From assembly GCA_051953655.1 (NCBI GenBank), contig JBQCIO010000166.1, forward strand, positions 1-22,863: a stretch of DNA of 22,863 nt, written 5' to 3'. Every line of letters begins with the position of its first letter. The stretch's first letter is position 1. A model generated the notes under the pieces. It was not told the DNA's origin. It searched no databases and worked only from the letters and a program-made list of their open reading frames with translations. Below, one piece after another: positions 7,236 through 15,046 of this stretch. This stretch comes from JBQCHF01 sp051953655. Its GTDB lineage: Bacteria > Actinomycetota > Actinomycetes > Motilibacterales > Motilibacteraceae. A program made the position numbers and the translations under genes.

Positions 7236-8102
7236 TCAGGGGCGGTGGGGGGCGCGCCTGGTGGTGGCCGTGGTGGCCGTGGTCGCCCCGGCGGGCGCGG
7301 CCGCACGACGCGGGGCCGGGGCCTGCGGCCGCGGCCACCCCAGGTCCACCGAGAGCTCCACCGCCGCGGCGGAGGTGAGCCGGCCGGCGGCGTCGAGCTT
7401 GTCGCCCAGGCGCCCGCGCGGCGCGGAGACGTTGATGGCCGCCACCAGCTGGCCGCGGAAGTCGCGCACCGGGGCGGACACGCCGACGAGTCCCTCCTCG
7501 AACTCCTCGTCGACCTTCGCGTAGCCGTGCCGCCGGATCCAGGCGACCTCGCGGGCGAGGTCGGCGTGGCTGCGCAGGCGCTGGCGGGCCGGGGCGTCGG
7601 CGAGCAGCTCCTCCGGGAACCACTCCCGCAGGGACTCGTCGTTCATGTCGGACACGAGCACCCGCCCGGCGGAGGTGTGCGGGGCGGGGACGTTGACGCC
7701 CTCCCAGCCCAGCCCGCGGAAGGCGTGGCGCGGTGACTCGGTGAGCAGGGTGAGCACCCCGCCGCCGCGCAGCACGCAGAGGTGCGCGGTCTCGTGCAGC
7801 TGGGCCACGAGCGAGCGCAGGTGCGGGGCGGCGACGGCGGTGAGCCGGCTCTCCTGGGTCCGGGCGGCCAGTGCGTAGAGGCGCCAGCCGAGCCGGTAGG
7901 CCAGGCTCGCCCCGTCGCGCTCCACGATGCCTTCCTCGGCCAGCGAGGACAGCGCCCGGGAGACCTGGCTCTTGTCGCGTCCCACCAGCTCGGCGATCCG
8001 GAGCACGCCCAGGCCGCCGGCCCGCCAGGCCTCGTCGGACTCGAGCACCTCCAGCAGCTCCAGGTCCCTGCGCAGACCGGTGGAATTCGTGCGAGCCGAC
8101 AC
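7236..8102 (-). CDS. IclR-family transcriptional regulator
   Basis: DNA-binding regulator, 288 residues. A winged helix-turn-helix occupies about residues 10-75 (LELLEVL, LRIAELVGRDKSQVSRALSSLAEEGIVERDG, YRLGWRLYALA). The IclR effector domain follows, with HLCVLRGGGVLTL, HTSAGRVLVSDM and a C-terminal VSAPVRDFRGQLVAAINVSAP segment. An Ala/Thr-rich tail of about 35 residues is extra. I chose the GTG at 8102 because GGAG lies 7 bases upstream; the GTG at 8108, two codons earlier, is an alternative with that GGAG too close. The much longer open frame reaching back to 9044 is a shadow of the transporter genes. It diverges from the OpuC-type operon and shares its control region, so it is the likely regulator of that operon and of itself. 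The ligand is unknown. Confidence 0.88.
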   Translation of the reverse strand: MSARTNSTGLRRDLELLEVLESDEAWRAGGLGVLRIAELVGRDKSQVSRALSSLAEEGIVERDGASLAYRLGWRLYALAARTQESRLTAVAAPHLRSLVAQLHETAHLCVLRGGGVLTLLTESPRHAFRGLGWEGVNVPAPHTSAGRVLVSDMNDESLREWFPEELLADAPARQRLRSHADLAREVAWIRRHGYAKVDEEFEEGLVGVSAPVRDFRGQLVAAINVSAPRGRLGDKLDAAGRLTSAAAVELSVDLGWPRPQAPAPRRAAAPAGATTATTATTRRAPHRP

Positions 8103-8160
8103 CGTCACGCTCCAGTCGTCAGGGGTGCTGCCAGGGGGCGGCCACGTCGTTGCCCGACTG

Positions 8161-8196
8161 TGTTGTTGCCATATCGACAACAGTCGTTGCAACGAC
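8161..8196. promoter_or_regulatory. Candidate IclR operator: two adjacent inverted repeats
   Basis: In the gap between the divergent regulator and transporter genes, TGTTGT (8161-8166) and ACAACA (8177-8182) form an inverted repeat with a 10-base spacer. It is immediately followed by the perfect 14-bp palindrome GTCGTTGCAACGAC (8183-8196). This is also the most AT-rich stretch of the gap, as expected for a promoter. IclR proteins bind such short dyads as dimers or tetramers, so a role as operator is likely, but binding is inferred from position and symmetry only. I could not place -35 and -10 boxes with confidence on either strand. Confidence 0.6.
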
Positions 8197-8206
8197 GTTA
8201 CCCCTC

Positions 8207-8232
8207 CTGTCACGGTGTGGCCACCGTCACAG
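8207..8232. promoter_or_regulatory. Third inverted repeat in the leader of the OpuC-type operon
   Basis: CTGTCACGGTG (8207-8217) and CACCGTCACAG (8222-8232) pair at 10 of 11 positions around TGGC. The element lies about 70 bases before the permease start and downstream of the palindromic operator candidate. It could form a leader hairpin or be an additional operator half. Nothing else in the leader resembles a known riboswitch. Confidence 0.5.
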
Positions 8233-8303
8233 CGGCAGTCCGTCGGTGCCGCGCCGGCGGCCACGGAGACGTACGAGCGACGAGGCTCGCGGAAGGAGGC
8301 GAC

Positions 8304-8954
8304 GTGGAAGGCCTGCAGCGCTACATCTCGCAGCGCCAGGACGTCCTGCTCACCGACTTCGTCCAGCACGCGCTGGTCGTCGCGCTCGCGCTGGGCATCG
8401 CCACCGTCCTCGGCGTCGGCGTCGGCCTGCTGACCTGGCAGCGGCCGTTCGCCCGCTCGGTCGCGATCGCCAGCGCCGGGACCATGCTCACCATCCCGTC
8501 GTTCGCCCTGCTGGGCCTGCTGATCCCGCTGCTCGGCCTGGGATGGACTCCCACCGTGGTGGCGCTGGTGCTCTACTCCCTGCTGCCGATCGTGCGGAAC
8601 ACGATCGTCGGCCTCAAGGAGGTCGACCCGGCGCTGGTGGAGGCCGGCCGCGGCGTGGGCATGAGTTCTGCCCGGGTGCTGCGGACCATCCAGCTGCCGC
8701 TGGCCTGGCCGGTCATCCTCACCGGCATCCGGGTCTCGGCCCAGCTGGTCATCGGCATCGCCGCCATCGCGGCCTACGTCGCCGGTCCTGGCCTCGGCAA
8801 CCCCATCTTCGACGGCCTGGCCCGCCTTGGTGCCAAGAACGCCATCGACGCCGCCATCGTCGGCACCGTCGGCGTGGTCGTCCTCGCCCTGCTCTTCGAC
8901 CTGTTCTTCGTCGTGGTCCGCCGCGTCACCACCTCGAGGGGACTCCGTGTCTGA
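8304..8954 (+). CDS. OpuC/ProW-type ABC transporter permease (first)
   Basis: Membrane subunit of a quaternary-amine-class importer, 216 residues, a normal length for OpuCB-type permeases. Hydrophobic segments include HALVVALALGIATVLGVGVG, LTIPSFALLGLLIPLLGLGW and AAIVGTVGVVVLALLFDLFF. The ATPase-contact (EAA) loop is clear: EVDPALVEAGRGVGMSSARVLRTIQLPLAWPVI. For readability its core is EAGRGVGM. TMLTIPSFALLG is typical of glycine betaine/carnitine/choline permeases. The GTG start is well set by GGAAGGAGG at 8291-8299. The open frame before it is non-coding. The stop overlaps the ATPase start by 8 bases, so translation is probably coupled. First gene of the long operon after the IclR control region. 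Confidence 0.9.
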   Translation: MEGLQRYISQRQDVLLTDFVQHALVVALALGIATVLGVGVGLLTWQRPFARSVAIASAGTMLTIPSFALLGLLIPLLGLGWTPTVVALVLYSLLPIVRNTIVGLKEVDPALVEAGRGVGMSSARVLRTIQLPLAWPVILTGIRVSAQLVIGIAAIAAYVAGPGLGNPIFDGLARLGAKNAIDAAIVGTVGVVVLALLFDLFFVVVRRVTTSRGLRV

Positions 8955-9984
8955 CACCACTTCCGCGCCCGTCCAGCCGACGGTCGACGTGCGCGCCGAG
9001 GGCACCACCCACGGCGCGCGGATCGAGCTGGTCGGCGTCTCCAAGCGCTACCCCGGCCAGGCCGAGCCGGCCGTGCACGACTTCTCGATGGTGATCCCGG
9101 CCGGCGAGCTGGTCGTCTTCGTCGGCCCGTCCGGGTGCGGCAAGACGACGACGATGAAGATGATCAACAGGATCATCGAGCCGACGTCGGGCCAGATCCT
9201 GCTGGACGGCGAGAACGTCCTGTCGCTGGACCCGGACAAGCTCCGGCGCCGCATCGGCTACGTGATCCAGCAGATCGGCCTGTTCCCGCACATGACGATC
9301 GCGGAGAACATCGCGATCGTCCCCAAGCTGCTGGGCTGGGACAAGGCTCGGACCGCTCGCCGCATCGACGAGCTGCTCGACGTCGTCGGCCTCGAGCCGA
9401 GCCGGTTCCGCGGCCGCTACCCGCGCCAGCTCTCCGGTGGGCAGCAGCAGCGGGTGGGCGTGGCCCGGGCGCTGGCCGCGGACCCGCCGGTCATGCTCAT
9501 GGACGAGCCGTTCGGCGCCACCGACCCGATCACCCGCGACAAGCTGCAGAACGAGTTCCTGCGCCTGCAGCAGCAGCTGCGCAAGACGATCATCTTCGTC
9601 ACGCACGACTTCGAGGAGGCGCTCAAGCTCGGCGACCGGATCGCGGTGCTGGGGGAGGGCTCGCGGATCCACCAGTACGACACGCCCGACGCGATCCTCG
9701 CCGCGCCGGCCGACGACTACGTGGCCGAGTTCGTGGGCCACTCGGCCGCCATCAAGCGGCTCGCGCTGAAGTCGGTCGCCGACCTGCCGCTCTCCACGGC
9801 GTCCACCGGCCCGGACCTGCCCTCGGTCCCCGCCGACGCCACCCTGCGCGAGGCGCTGGACGCCATGGTGGGCAGCGCCGTCACCCAGGTGCTCGTGCGC
9901 CGCCCCGACGGGACGGTGGCCGGCACGGCCGACTACGCCGCGGTCTGCCGGGCGCTGGCGGCGCAGCCGAGGGAGGGCGCGTGA
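8947..9984 (+). CDS. OpuC/ProV-type ABC transporter ATP-binding protein
   Basis: ATPase subunit of the OpuC-class importer, 345 residues. All ABC motifs are intact: Walker A GPSGCGKTTT at residues 60-69 with Lys66, Q-loop YVIQQIGLFPHMTI, signature LSGGQ from residue 162, Walker B LMDEPFGATDPITR with Asp186 and Glu187, and the H-loop His220 in VTHDFEEA. KRYPGQAEPAVHDFSM and the QYDTPDAILAAP region fit OpuCA/ProV. The C-terminal part after residue 270 holds one short CBS-like segment (PADATLREALDAMVGSAVTQVLVRR) instead of the usual tandem pair, so the ionic-strength sensing described for OpuA-type proteins may be weak or absent. The GTG at 8947 overlaps the upstream permease, and the stop overlaps the next permease as GTGA. 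Confidence 0.92.
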   Translation: MSDTTSAPVQPTVDVRAEGTTHGARIELVGVSKRYPGQAEPAVHDFSMVIPAGELVVFVGPSGCGKTTTMKMINRIIEPTSGQILLDGENVLSLDPDKLRRRIGYVIQQIGLFPHMTIAENIAIVPKLLGWDKARTARRIDELLDVVGLEPSRFRGRYPRQLSGGQQQRVGVARALAADPPVMLMDEPFGATDPITRDKLQNEFLRLQQQLRKTIIFVTHDFEEALKLGDRIAVLGEGSRIHQYDTPDAILAAPADDYVAEFVGHSAAIKRLALKSVADLPLSTASTGPDLPSVPADATLREALDAMVGSAVTQVLVRRPDGTVAGTADYAAVCRALAAQPREGA

Positions 9985-10769
9985 CCATCGCGCCCGAGGT
10001 CGAGACCGTCGCGACCGCCTACAGCCAGCCGAGCGACCGTCGCGGCCGGTTCTACGCGGTCAAGCGGCTGGGGACCCCGGTCTTCGTGGCCGCGGTGCTG
10101 CTGGTGCTCTACCTGTGGGTGCACTCGCGCACGCTGGACAGCATCGAGCAGCGCACCCTGAACCGCGAGTACCTCACGACGACCACCTGGCAGCACCTCA
10201 AGCTGACCGTGGTGGCCACGGTGCTCATCGTCCTCATCGCGATCCCCGCGGGCATCCTGCTCAGCCGCACCCGCAGCAGGGCGGTGACGGCCACCGTTCT
10301 GGGCCTGGCCAACATCGGGCAGGCCGCCCCGGCCATCGGCGTGCTGGTGCTGCTCACCATCAAGTTCGGGGTGGGCTTCAAGATCGCGCTGATCGGCCTG
10401 GTCGCCTACGCCGTGCTGCCGGTGCTCCGGAACACCCTCATCGGCATCCAGCAGGTCGACCCCAACCTCGTCGAGGCGGCGCGGGGCATGGGCATGACGG
10501 CCGGGCAGACGCTGCGCCGGGTCGAGCTGCCGATGGCGGTGCCGGTCATCCTCGCCGGGCTGCGCACCGCACTGGTGTTCTGCGTCGGGGTGGCCACCCT
10601 CGCCACGTTCGTGAACGCCGGCGGTCTCGGCGACATCATCGTCAACGGGATCAAGCTCAACCGCACCCCGGTGCTCGTCACCGGCAGCGTCATCGTCGCC
10701 TCCATCGCCCTGCTCCTGGACTGGGTCGGGGGCCTGGTCGAGGAGCGCCTGCGCCCCTCCGGCACCTGA
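9981..10769 (+). CDS. OpuC/ProW-type ABC transporter permease (second)
   Basis: Second membrane subunit, 262 residues. A 25-residue cytoplasmic leader precedes LGTPVFVAAVLLVLYLWVH. A soluble stretch follows and then the transport domain: LTVVATVLIVLIAIPAGILL, ANIGQAAPAIGVLVLL and LIGLVAYAVLPVLRNTLIGI. The ATPase-contact loop contains VDPNLVEAARGMGMTAGQTL. The segment AGGLGDIIVNGI is typical of OpuCD/YehY-like subunits. GTG at 9981 overlaps the ATPase stop (GTGA). Two different permeases plus one ATPase and one separate binding protein is the usual OpuCABCD arrangement for betaine, carnitine or choline uptake. The next gene, the binding protein, begins 106 bases later; that gap shows no clear promoter or hairpin. 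Confidence 0.9.
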   Translation: MTIAPEVETVATAYSQPSDRRGRFYAVKRLGTPVFVAAVLLVLYLWVHSRTLDSIEQRTLNREYLTTTTWQHLKLTVVATVLIVLIAIPAGILLSRTRSRAVTATVLGLANIGQAAPAIGVLVLLTIKFGVGFKIALIGLVAYAVLPVLRNTLIGIQQVDPNLVEAARGMGMTAGQTLRRVELPMAVPVILAGLRTALVFCVGVATLATFVNAGGLGDIIVNGIKLNRTPVLVTGSVIVASIALLLDWVGGLVEERLRPSGT

Positions 10770-10875
10770 GTCCCGTCCCCGGCAGCGGATCCGTCACGCC
10801 GGCCTCGAACCACTCGAACCGCTTCAACCTGCTCGTCTTTCACAGCACGGTCCCCTACGCGTCCTAGGAGTCGTT

Positions 10876-11847
10876 ATGCGCTCGCGCGCCATCCTCCCGC
10901 TCTCCGCGCTCGTCGCGGCCGGGGCACTCTCCCTCGCCGCCTGCGGCGGAAGCAGCAGCAGCGGGGGCAGTGCCAACGCCGCCAACGACGGCGGCAGCGC
11001 CAAGCCGCTCTCCGGTGCCTCGTTCACCGTCGGGTCCAAGGACTTCTCCGAGCAGATCATCCTCGGCGAGATCACCATCGACCTGCTCAAGAAGAACGGC
11101 GCGGACGTCACCGACAAGACCAACATCAAGGGCTCGACGAGCACCCGGCAGGCGCTGGAGTCCGGCGACATCAGCATGTACTGGGAGTACACCGGCACCG
11201 GCTGGATCACCTACCTCAAGAACACCAAGCCGATCGCCGAGCCGCAGGGTCAGTACGACGCGGTGGCCAAGGACGACCTGGCCAAGAACGGCATCTCCTG
11301 GCTCGACCCGGCGCCGCTCAACAACACCTACGCGTTCGCGGTGAAGAAGGAGACCGCCGACAAGCTCAACGTCCACACGCTGTCGGACCTGGCCACCCTG
11401 GCCAAGAGCGACCCGAAGAGCGCGACGTTCTGCATCGAGAGCGAGTTCTCCACCCGCGACGACGGCTTCCCGGGCATGACCAAGGCCTACGGCATCGACG
11501 TGCCCAAGGACAACGTGAAGATGCTGGACACCGGCGTCATCTACACCGAGACCGCCAAGGGCAACACCTGCAACTTCGGTGAGGTGTTCGCCACCGACGG
11601 CCGGATCAAGAGCCTGGGCCTGGTCGTGCTGCAGGATGACAAGAACTTCTTCCCGGTCTACCAGCCGGCGCTCACGCTGAAGAAGGAGACGCTGGACAAG
11701 TACCCGGCGCTCAAGGACATCTTCGCGCCGGTCGCGCCCAAGCTGACCACCGAGGTCATGCAGCAGCTCAACGCCCGCGCCGACGTCGACGGCGACGACC
11801 CGAAGACCATCGCCGAGGACTGGCTGAAGCAGGAGGGCCTGCTGTGA
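10876..11847 (+). CDS. OpuCC/OsmF-type lipoprotein substrate-binding protein
   Basis: Binding subunit of the OpuC-class importer, 323 residues. The signal peptide RAILPLSALVAAGALSLAAC has a lipobox with lipidated Cys23, followed by a Gly/Ser linker. The mature protein begins with FTVGSKDFSEQIILGEI, the hallmark of the OpuAC-type betaine/choline-binding family, and has STRQALESGDISMYWEYTGT and NNTYAFAVKKETADKL. Aromatic residues around Trp and Tyr in MYWEYTGTGW suit a cation-pi pocket, but I cannot define the full cage by eye. ATG follows CTAGGAG by 7 bases. The stop overlaps the Fae-homologue start by 4 bases, so transport and enzyme genes are translationally linked. The ligand is most likely a compatible-solute-like or methylated compound. 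Confidence 0.9.
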   Translation: MRSRAILPLSALVAAGALSLAACGGSSSSGGSANAANDGGSAKPLSGASFTVGSKDFSEQIILGEITIDLLKKNGADVTDKTNIKGSTSTRQALESGDISMYWEYTGTGWITYLKNTKPIAEPQGQYDAVAKDDLAKNGISWLDPAPLNNTYAFAVKKETADKLNVHTLSDLATLAKSDPKSATFCIESEFSTRDDGFPGMTKAYGIDVPKDNVKMLDTGVIYTETAKGNTCNFGEVFATDGRIKSLGLVVLQDDKNFFPVYQPALTLKKETLDKYPALKDIFAPVAPKLTTEVMQQLNARADVDGDDPKTIAEDWLKQEGLL

Positions 11848-12377
11848 CGGCAGACCCGGTCACCGGCGCGGCGCCTGCCGTGCAGATCGGCGAGAGCTTC
11901 GTCGGTGAGGGCGCCGAGGCGGCGCACATCAACTCCGTGCTCGGGCACCGCGAGGGACCGGCGGGCGTGGCCTGGGCGACCGCCCTGGCCACGCCCAGCC
12001 AGGGCCACGCTCCCTTCGTCGCGGTGCTGCGCCCGAGCCTGCCGGTCAAGCCGCTCACGCTGTTCGTCAACAAGGCGGCGATCGAGAACGACCAGCACGG
12101 CCTCCTCACCTGGGGCGCCGCGCAGGCCGGCGTGGCGGCGGGGGTGGCCGACGCGGTGGCCGACGGGGTCATCTCCGCCGAGCAGGCCGACAACTGCGTC
12201 GTCGTCGCCGCGGTGTGGGTGAACCCCGCCGCGAAGGACGCCGACCTCGTCTACCGGAACAACCGCACCTCCATGCGCACCGCCCTGGCCAACGGGGCGC
12301 GCAGCGAGCCGAGCCTGGCGGACGTGCTCGCCCAGCGGGACAACCCGTCCAACCCGTTCTTCACCCCGGAAGGGTGA
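11844..12377 (+). CDS. fae: Formaldehyde-activating enzyme (Fae) family protein
   Basis: 177 residues, a normal Fae length. True Fae condenses formaldehyde with tetrahydromethanopterin to methylene-H4MPT in the cytoplasm. Family landmarks are present in order: IGESFVGEGAEAAHIN (usual GEALVGDGNEVAHID), then LPVKPLTLFVNKAAIEN, GAAQAGVAAGVADAVADGVI, and RDNPSNPFF near the end, which matches the usual HPF ending. His28 corresponds to the conserved active-site histidine of the AHID motif; the residue two later is Asn30 instead of Asp. The GTG overlaps the binding-protein stop. H4MPT is not generally known from actinomycetes, so the cofactor, and even the chemistry, may differ: another pterin, a thiol, or a binding/sensing role. 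Family membership is firm, function is not. Confidence 0.82.
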   Translation: MTADPVTGAAPAVQIGESFVGEGAEAAHINSVLGHREGPAGVAWATALATPSQGHAPFVAVLRPSLPVKPLTLFVNKAAIENDQHGLLTWGAAQAGVAAGVADAVADGVISAEQADNCVVVAAVWVNPAAKDADLVYRNNRTSMRTALANGARSEPSLADVLAQRDNPSNPFFTPEG

Positions 12378-12382
12378 CCTGA

Positions 12383-13489
12383 GTGAAGATCACGTCCATC
12401 CGGTTGCACCGGTTGGAGCTCCCGCTGGCACCGCCGTTCCACGCCGCGTGGGACCCGGTGCCGCGGGAGCGGTTCCCGGCCACGGTGGTCCGGGTCGAGA
12501 CCGACGAGGGCGTCACCGGCTTCGGCTCGGGCGACTCGATGGACGGCTTCGAGCCCTACGTCGGGCTGTTCCTCGGCGAGGACCCGATGCGGATGGCCCG
12601 CCACGTGCGCGCGCTGGAGACGATCAGCTTCCACTCCGGCCGCTACTGGCCGCTGGAGGCGGCGCTGTGGGACGTCGTCGGCAAGAGCCTGGGCGTGCCG
12701 GTGGCGCAGCTGTTCGGTGGCGCGCTGGACGGTGTCCCCGCCTACGCCTCCAGCGGCGAGGCCAAGAACGCGCAGGAGCGGGTGGAGACCGCGCTCGCGC
12801 TGCGCGAGCTCGGCTTCCGGGCCATGAAGCTGCGGGTCGCGCAGGACCGGGTGGCCGAGGGCATGGCCGCGGTGCGCGCGGTGCGCGAGGCGCTCGGCGA
12901 GGACATGGCCCTCATGGTCGACCTCAACCAGGCCTGGCGGATGCCCGGCGACGTGCGCTCCAGCCACGACCCGGTCGTGGTGCGGCGGGTGGCCGAGGAG
13001 CTGGCCGACCTCGGCGTCATCTGGGTGGAGGAGCCGCTGCCGCTCACCGACGCCGACGGCCTGCGCCGGCTGCGCGACAGCGCCGCGGTCCGGGTGTCCG
13101 GCGGGGAGATGGTGCGCACCTACGAGGAGCTGCTCGCCCTGGTCGAGGCCGACGCGCTCGACGTCTACCAGCCCGACGTCGCCCTGGCCGGGGGGATGCT
13201 GCGCTGCCGCACGGTGGCCGAGCTCGCCCTGGCCAAGAACCGCTGGTTCACCCCGCACACCTGGTCCAACGGCATGGGCCTGGTGGCCAACCTGCACGTG
13301 ACCGCGGGAGTGGGCGGCGGCCCCTGGATCGAGTTCCCGGTCGACCCGCCCGGCTGGACCGAGGAGCGGCGCGACTTCATGCTCACCGAGCCGCTGCGGA
13401 TCGACGCCGACGGCGTGCTCCGGGTGCCCTCCGCGGCCGGCCTCGGCGTCGAGGTCGACGAGGACGCCCTCGTCCGCTTCGCCGTCTGA
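12383..13489 (+). CDS. Enolase-superfamily enzyme, mandelate racemase subgroup (acid dehydratase, cycloisomerase or epimerase)
   Basis: 368 residues with the N-terminal capping domain and (beta/alpha)8-barrel of the enolase superfamily, which abstracts a proton alpha to a carboxylate using Mg2+. Metal ligands fit Asp180 (MVDLNQAW), Glu216 (WVEEPL) and Glu242 (SGGEMV). The His-Asp dyad of the mandelate racemase subgroup is Asp265 (YQPDVA) and His292 (TPHTWSNGMG). The second-strand motif is Lys149-Leu-Arg151, so the usual second catalytic Lys is Arg. This favours one-base chemistry such as dehydration over racemisation, as an inference. I do not recognise a characterised isofunctional group. 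GTG starts 5 bases after the Fae stop, with GGAAGGG upstream. In this operon it may act on the imported acid. Confidence 0.85.
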   Translation: MKITSIRLHRLELPLAPPFHAAWDPVPRERFPATVVRVETDEGVTGFGSGDSMDGFEPYVGLFLGEDPMRMARHVRALETISFHSGRYWPLEAALWDVVGKSLGVPVAQLFGGALDGVPAYASSGEAKNAQERVETALALRELGFRAMKLRVAQDRVAEGMAAVRAVREALGEDMALMVDLNQAWRMPGDVRSSHDPVVVRRVAEELADLGVIWVEEPLPLTDADGLRRLRDSAAVRVSGGEMVRTYEELLALVEADALDVYQPDVALAGGMLRCRTVAELALAKNRWFTPHTWSNGMGLVANLHVTAGVGGGPWIEFPVDPPGWTEERRDFMLTEPLRIDADGVLRVPSAAGLGVEVDEDALVRFAV

Positions 13490-13546
13490 CGACCCGTCAC
13501 CCCGTACCCCCTTCCCGACAGAACCCCAGACAGGACGAGGACCTTC

Positions 13547-15046
13547 GTGACCCTGACCACTGACGCCGCGACCGACTGGCACGCCCGGGCGGCCGCGGTG
13601 CAGGTGCCGACGGACCTGTTCATCGGCGGCCGGACCGTGCCGGCCGCGAGCGGTGAGCGCTACGACGACGTCTCCCCGCTGGACGGGCGGGTCGTCGCAC
13701 GGGTGGCGGCCGCCGGTGCCGAGGACGTCGACCGCGCGGTGCGCGCCGGCCGCGAGGCGTACGAGGCCGGGGTGTGGGCCCAGGCCGACCCGCGGCACCG
13801 CAAGGAGGTGCTGCTGCGCTGGGCCGACCTGCTGCGCGAGCACACCGAGGAGCTGGCGCTGCTGGAGACCCTCGACGTGGGCAAGCCGATCGGCGACACC
13901 CTCGCCGTCGACGTCGCCGGTGCCGCCCGCACCGTCCAGTGGTACGCCGAGGCGCTGGACAAGACCTACGACGAGATCGCCCCGGCGCCCCGCCGCGCCC
14001 TGGCCCTGGTGACGCGCGAGCCGCTCGGCGTCGTCGGCGCGGTGGTGCCGTGGAACTACCCGCTCATCATCAGCGCGTGGAAGGTCGGACCGGCCCTGGC
14101 CGCCGGCAACTCCGTGGTGCTCAAGCCGGCCGAGGAGAGCCCGCTGACCGCGCTGCGCATCGCCGAGCTGGCGGTGGAGGCGGGACTGCCGGACGGGGTG
14201 CTCAACGTGGTGCCCGGTCTCGGGCCGGTGGCCGGCGCGGCGCTGGGACGGCACCCCGACGTGGCGAAGATCGCCTTCACCGGGTCGGGCCAGGTCGGTC
14301 GCTACTTCCTGCAGTACGCCGCCGAGAGCAACGCCAAGCAGGTCTCGCTCGAGCTCGGCGGGAAGAGCGCTCAGGTCGTGCTGCCCGACGCCGACCTCGA
14401 CGCCGCCGCCAGCGCCATCGGCTGGGGGATCTACTACAACGCCGGCCAGACCTGCAACGCCGGCAGCCGGGTGGTCGCGCACGAGAGCGTGCGCGAGGAG
14501 CTGCTGGCCAAGGTGGTCGAGTTCGCCCGCGGCTTCGGCGTCGGCGACCCGCTCGACCCGGCCACCCAGATGGGCACCCTCGTCTCGGCCGAGCACCGGT
14601 CCCGGGTGATGGCCTACGTCGACCTCGCGCGGGAGGAGGGTGGGCGGATCGTGGCCGGCGGCCGCGCCTACGAGGACGAGCGCGGCGGACTGTTCGTCGA
14701 GCCCACGGTGGTCGACGACGTCGCGCACCACACCCGCACCGTGCAGGAGGAGATCTTCGGCCCGGTCCTGGTGGTGCAGTCGGCCAAGGACGTGGACGAG
14801 GCGGTGGCCACAGCCAACGGCACCGCCTACGGCCTGGCCGCCAGCGTGTGGACCCGTGACCTGTCCACCGCGCACACCGTGGCGCGCCGGCTGCACGCCG
14901 GCACCGTGTGGGTGAACACCTTCGACGCCAGCGACGTCATCACGCCCTTCGGCGGCTTCAAGGAGTCCGGCGCCGGGCGGGACAAGTCCCTGCACGCCAT
15001 CGACGCCTACACCCAGCTCAAGACCACCTGGATCGACCTCGGCTGA
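13547..15046 (+). CDS. NAD-dependent aldehyde dehydrogenase, PuuC/KauB (gamma-aminobutyraldehyde/betaine-aldehyde) type
   Basis: 499 residues, full-length ALDH oxidising an aldehyde to the acid with NAD(P)+. Catalytic residues are complete: Asn170 (VPWNYPL), Glu269 (LELGGKS) and Cys303 (AGQTCNAGSR). The C-terminal pattern ITPFGGFKESGAGRDKSL followed by AYTQLKTTWIDL is typical of the gamma-glutamyl-gamma-aminobutyraldehyde and related amino-aldehyde dehydrogenases, a group that also takes betaine-type aldehydes. GTG at 13547 follows GACGAGGA. The 57-base gap before it is pyrimidine-rich without structure. It fits a pathway for an amine- or betaine-derived aldehyde imported by the OpuC-type system, but ALDH substrate calls from sequence are loose. 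Confidence 0.9.
   Translation: MTLTTDAATDWHARAAAVQVPTDLFIGGRTVPAASGERYDDVSPLDGRVVARVAAAGAEDVDRAVRAGREAYEAGVWAQADPRHRKEVLLRWADLLREHTEELALLETLDVGKPIGDTLAVDVAGAARTVQWYAEALDKTYDEIAPAPRRALALVTREPLGVVGAVVPWNYPLIISAWKVGPALAAGNSVVLKPAEESPLTALRIAELAVEAGLPDGVLNVVPGLGPVAGAALGRHPDVAKIAFTGSGQVGRYFLQYAAESNAKQVSLELGGKSAQVVLPDADLDAAASAIGWGIYYNAGQTCNAGSRVVAHESVREELLAKVVEFARGFGVGDPLDPATQMGTLVSAEHRSRVMAYVDLAREEGGRIVAGGRAYEDERGGLFVEPTVVDDVAHHTRTVQEEIFGPVLVVQSAKDVDEAVATANGTAYGLAASVWTRDLSTAHTVARRLHAGTVWVNTFDASDVITPFGGFKESGAGRDKSLHAIDAYTQLKTTWIDLG

Noticed and set aside
7236..9044. 602-codon version of the IclR gene
   Set aside because: The extra upstream part is antisense to the OpuC-type permease and crosses the divergent control region. 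Regulator homology begins only near 8100.
11844..12377. Recent horizontal transfer of the Fae-like gene
   Set aside because: Its codon use and GC content look the same by eye as the neighbouring genes, and its start and stop are integrated into the operon, so nothing in the sequence shows a recent arrival.
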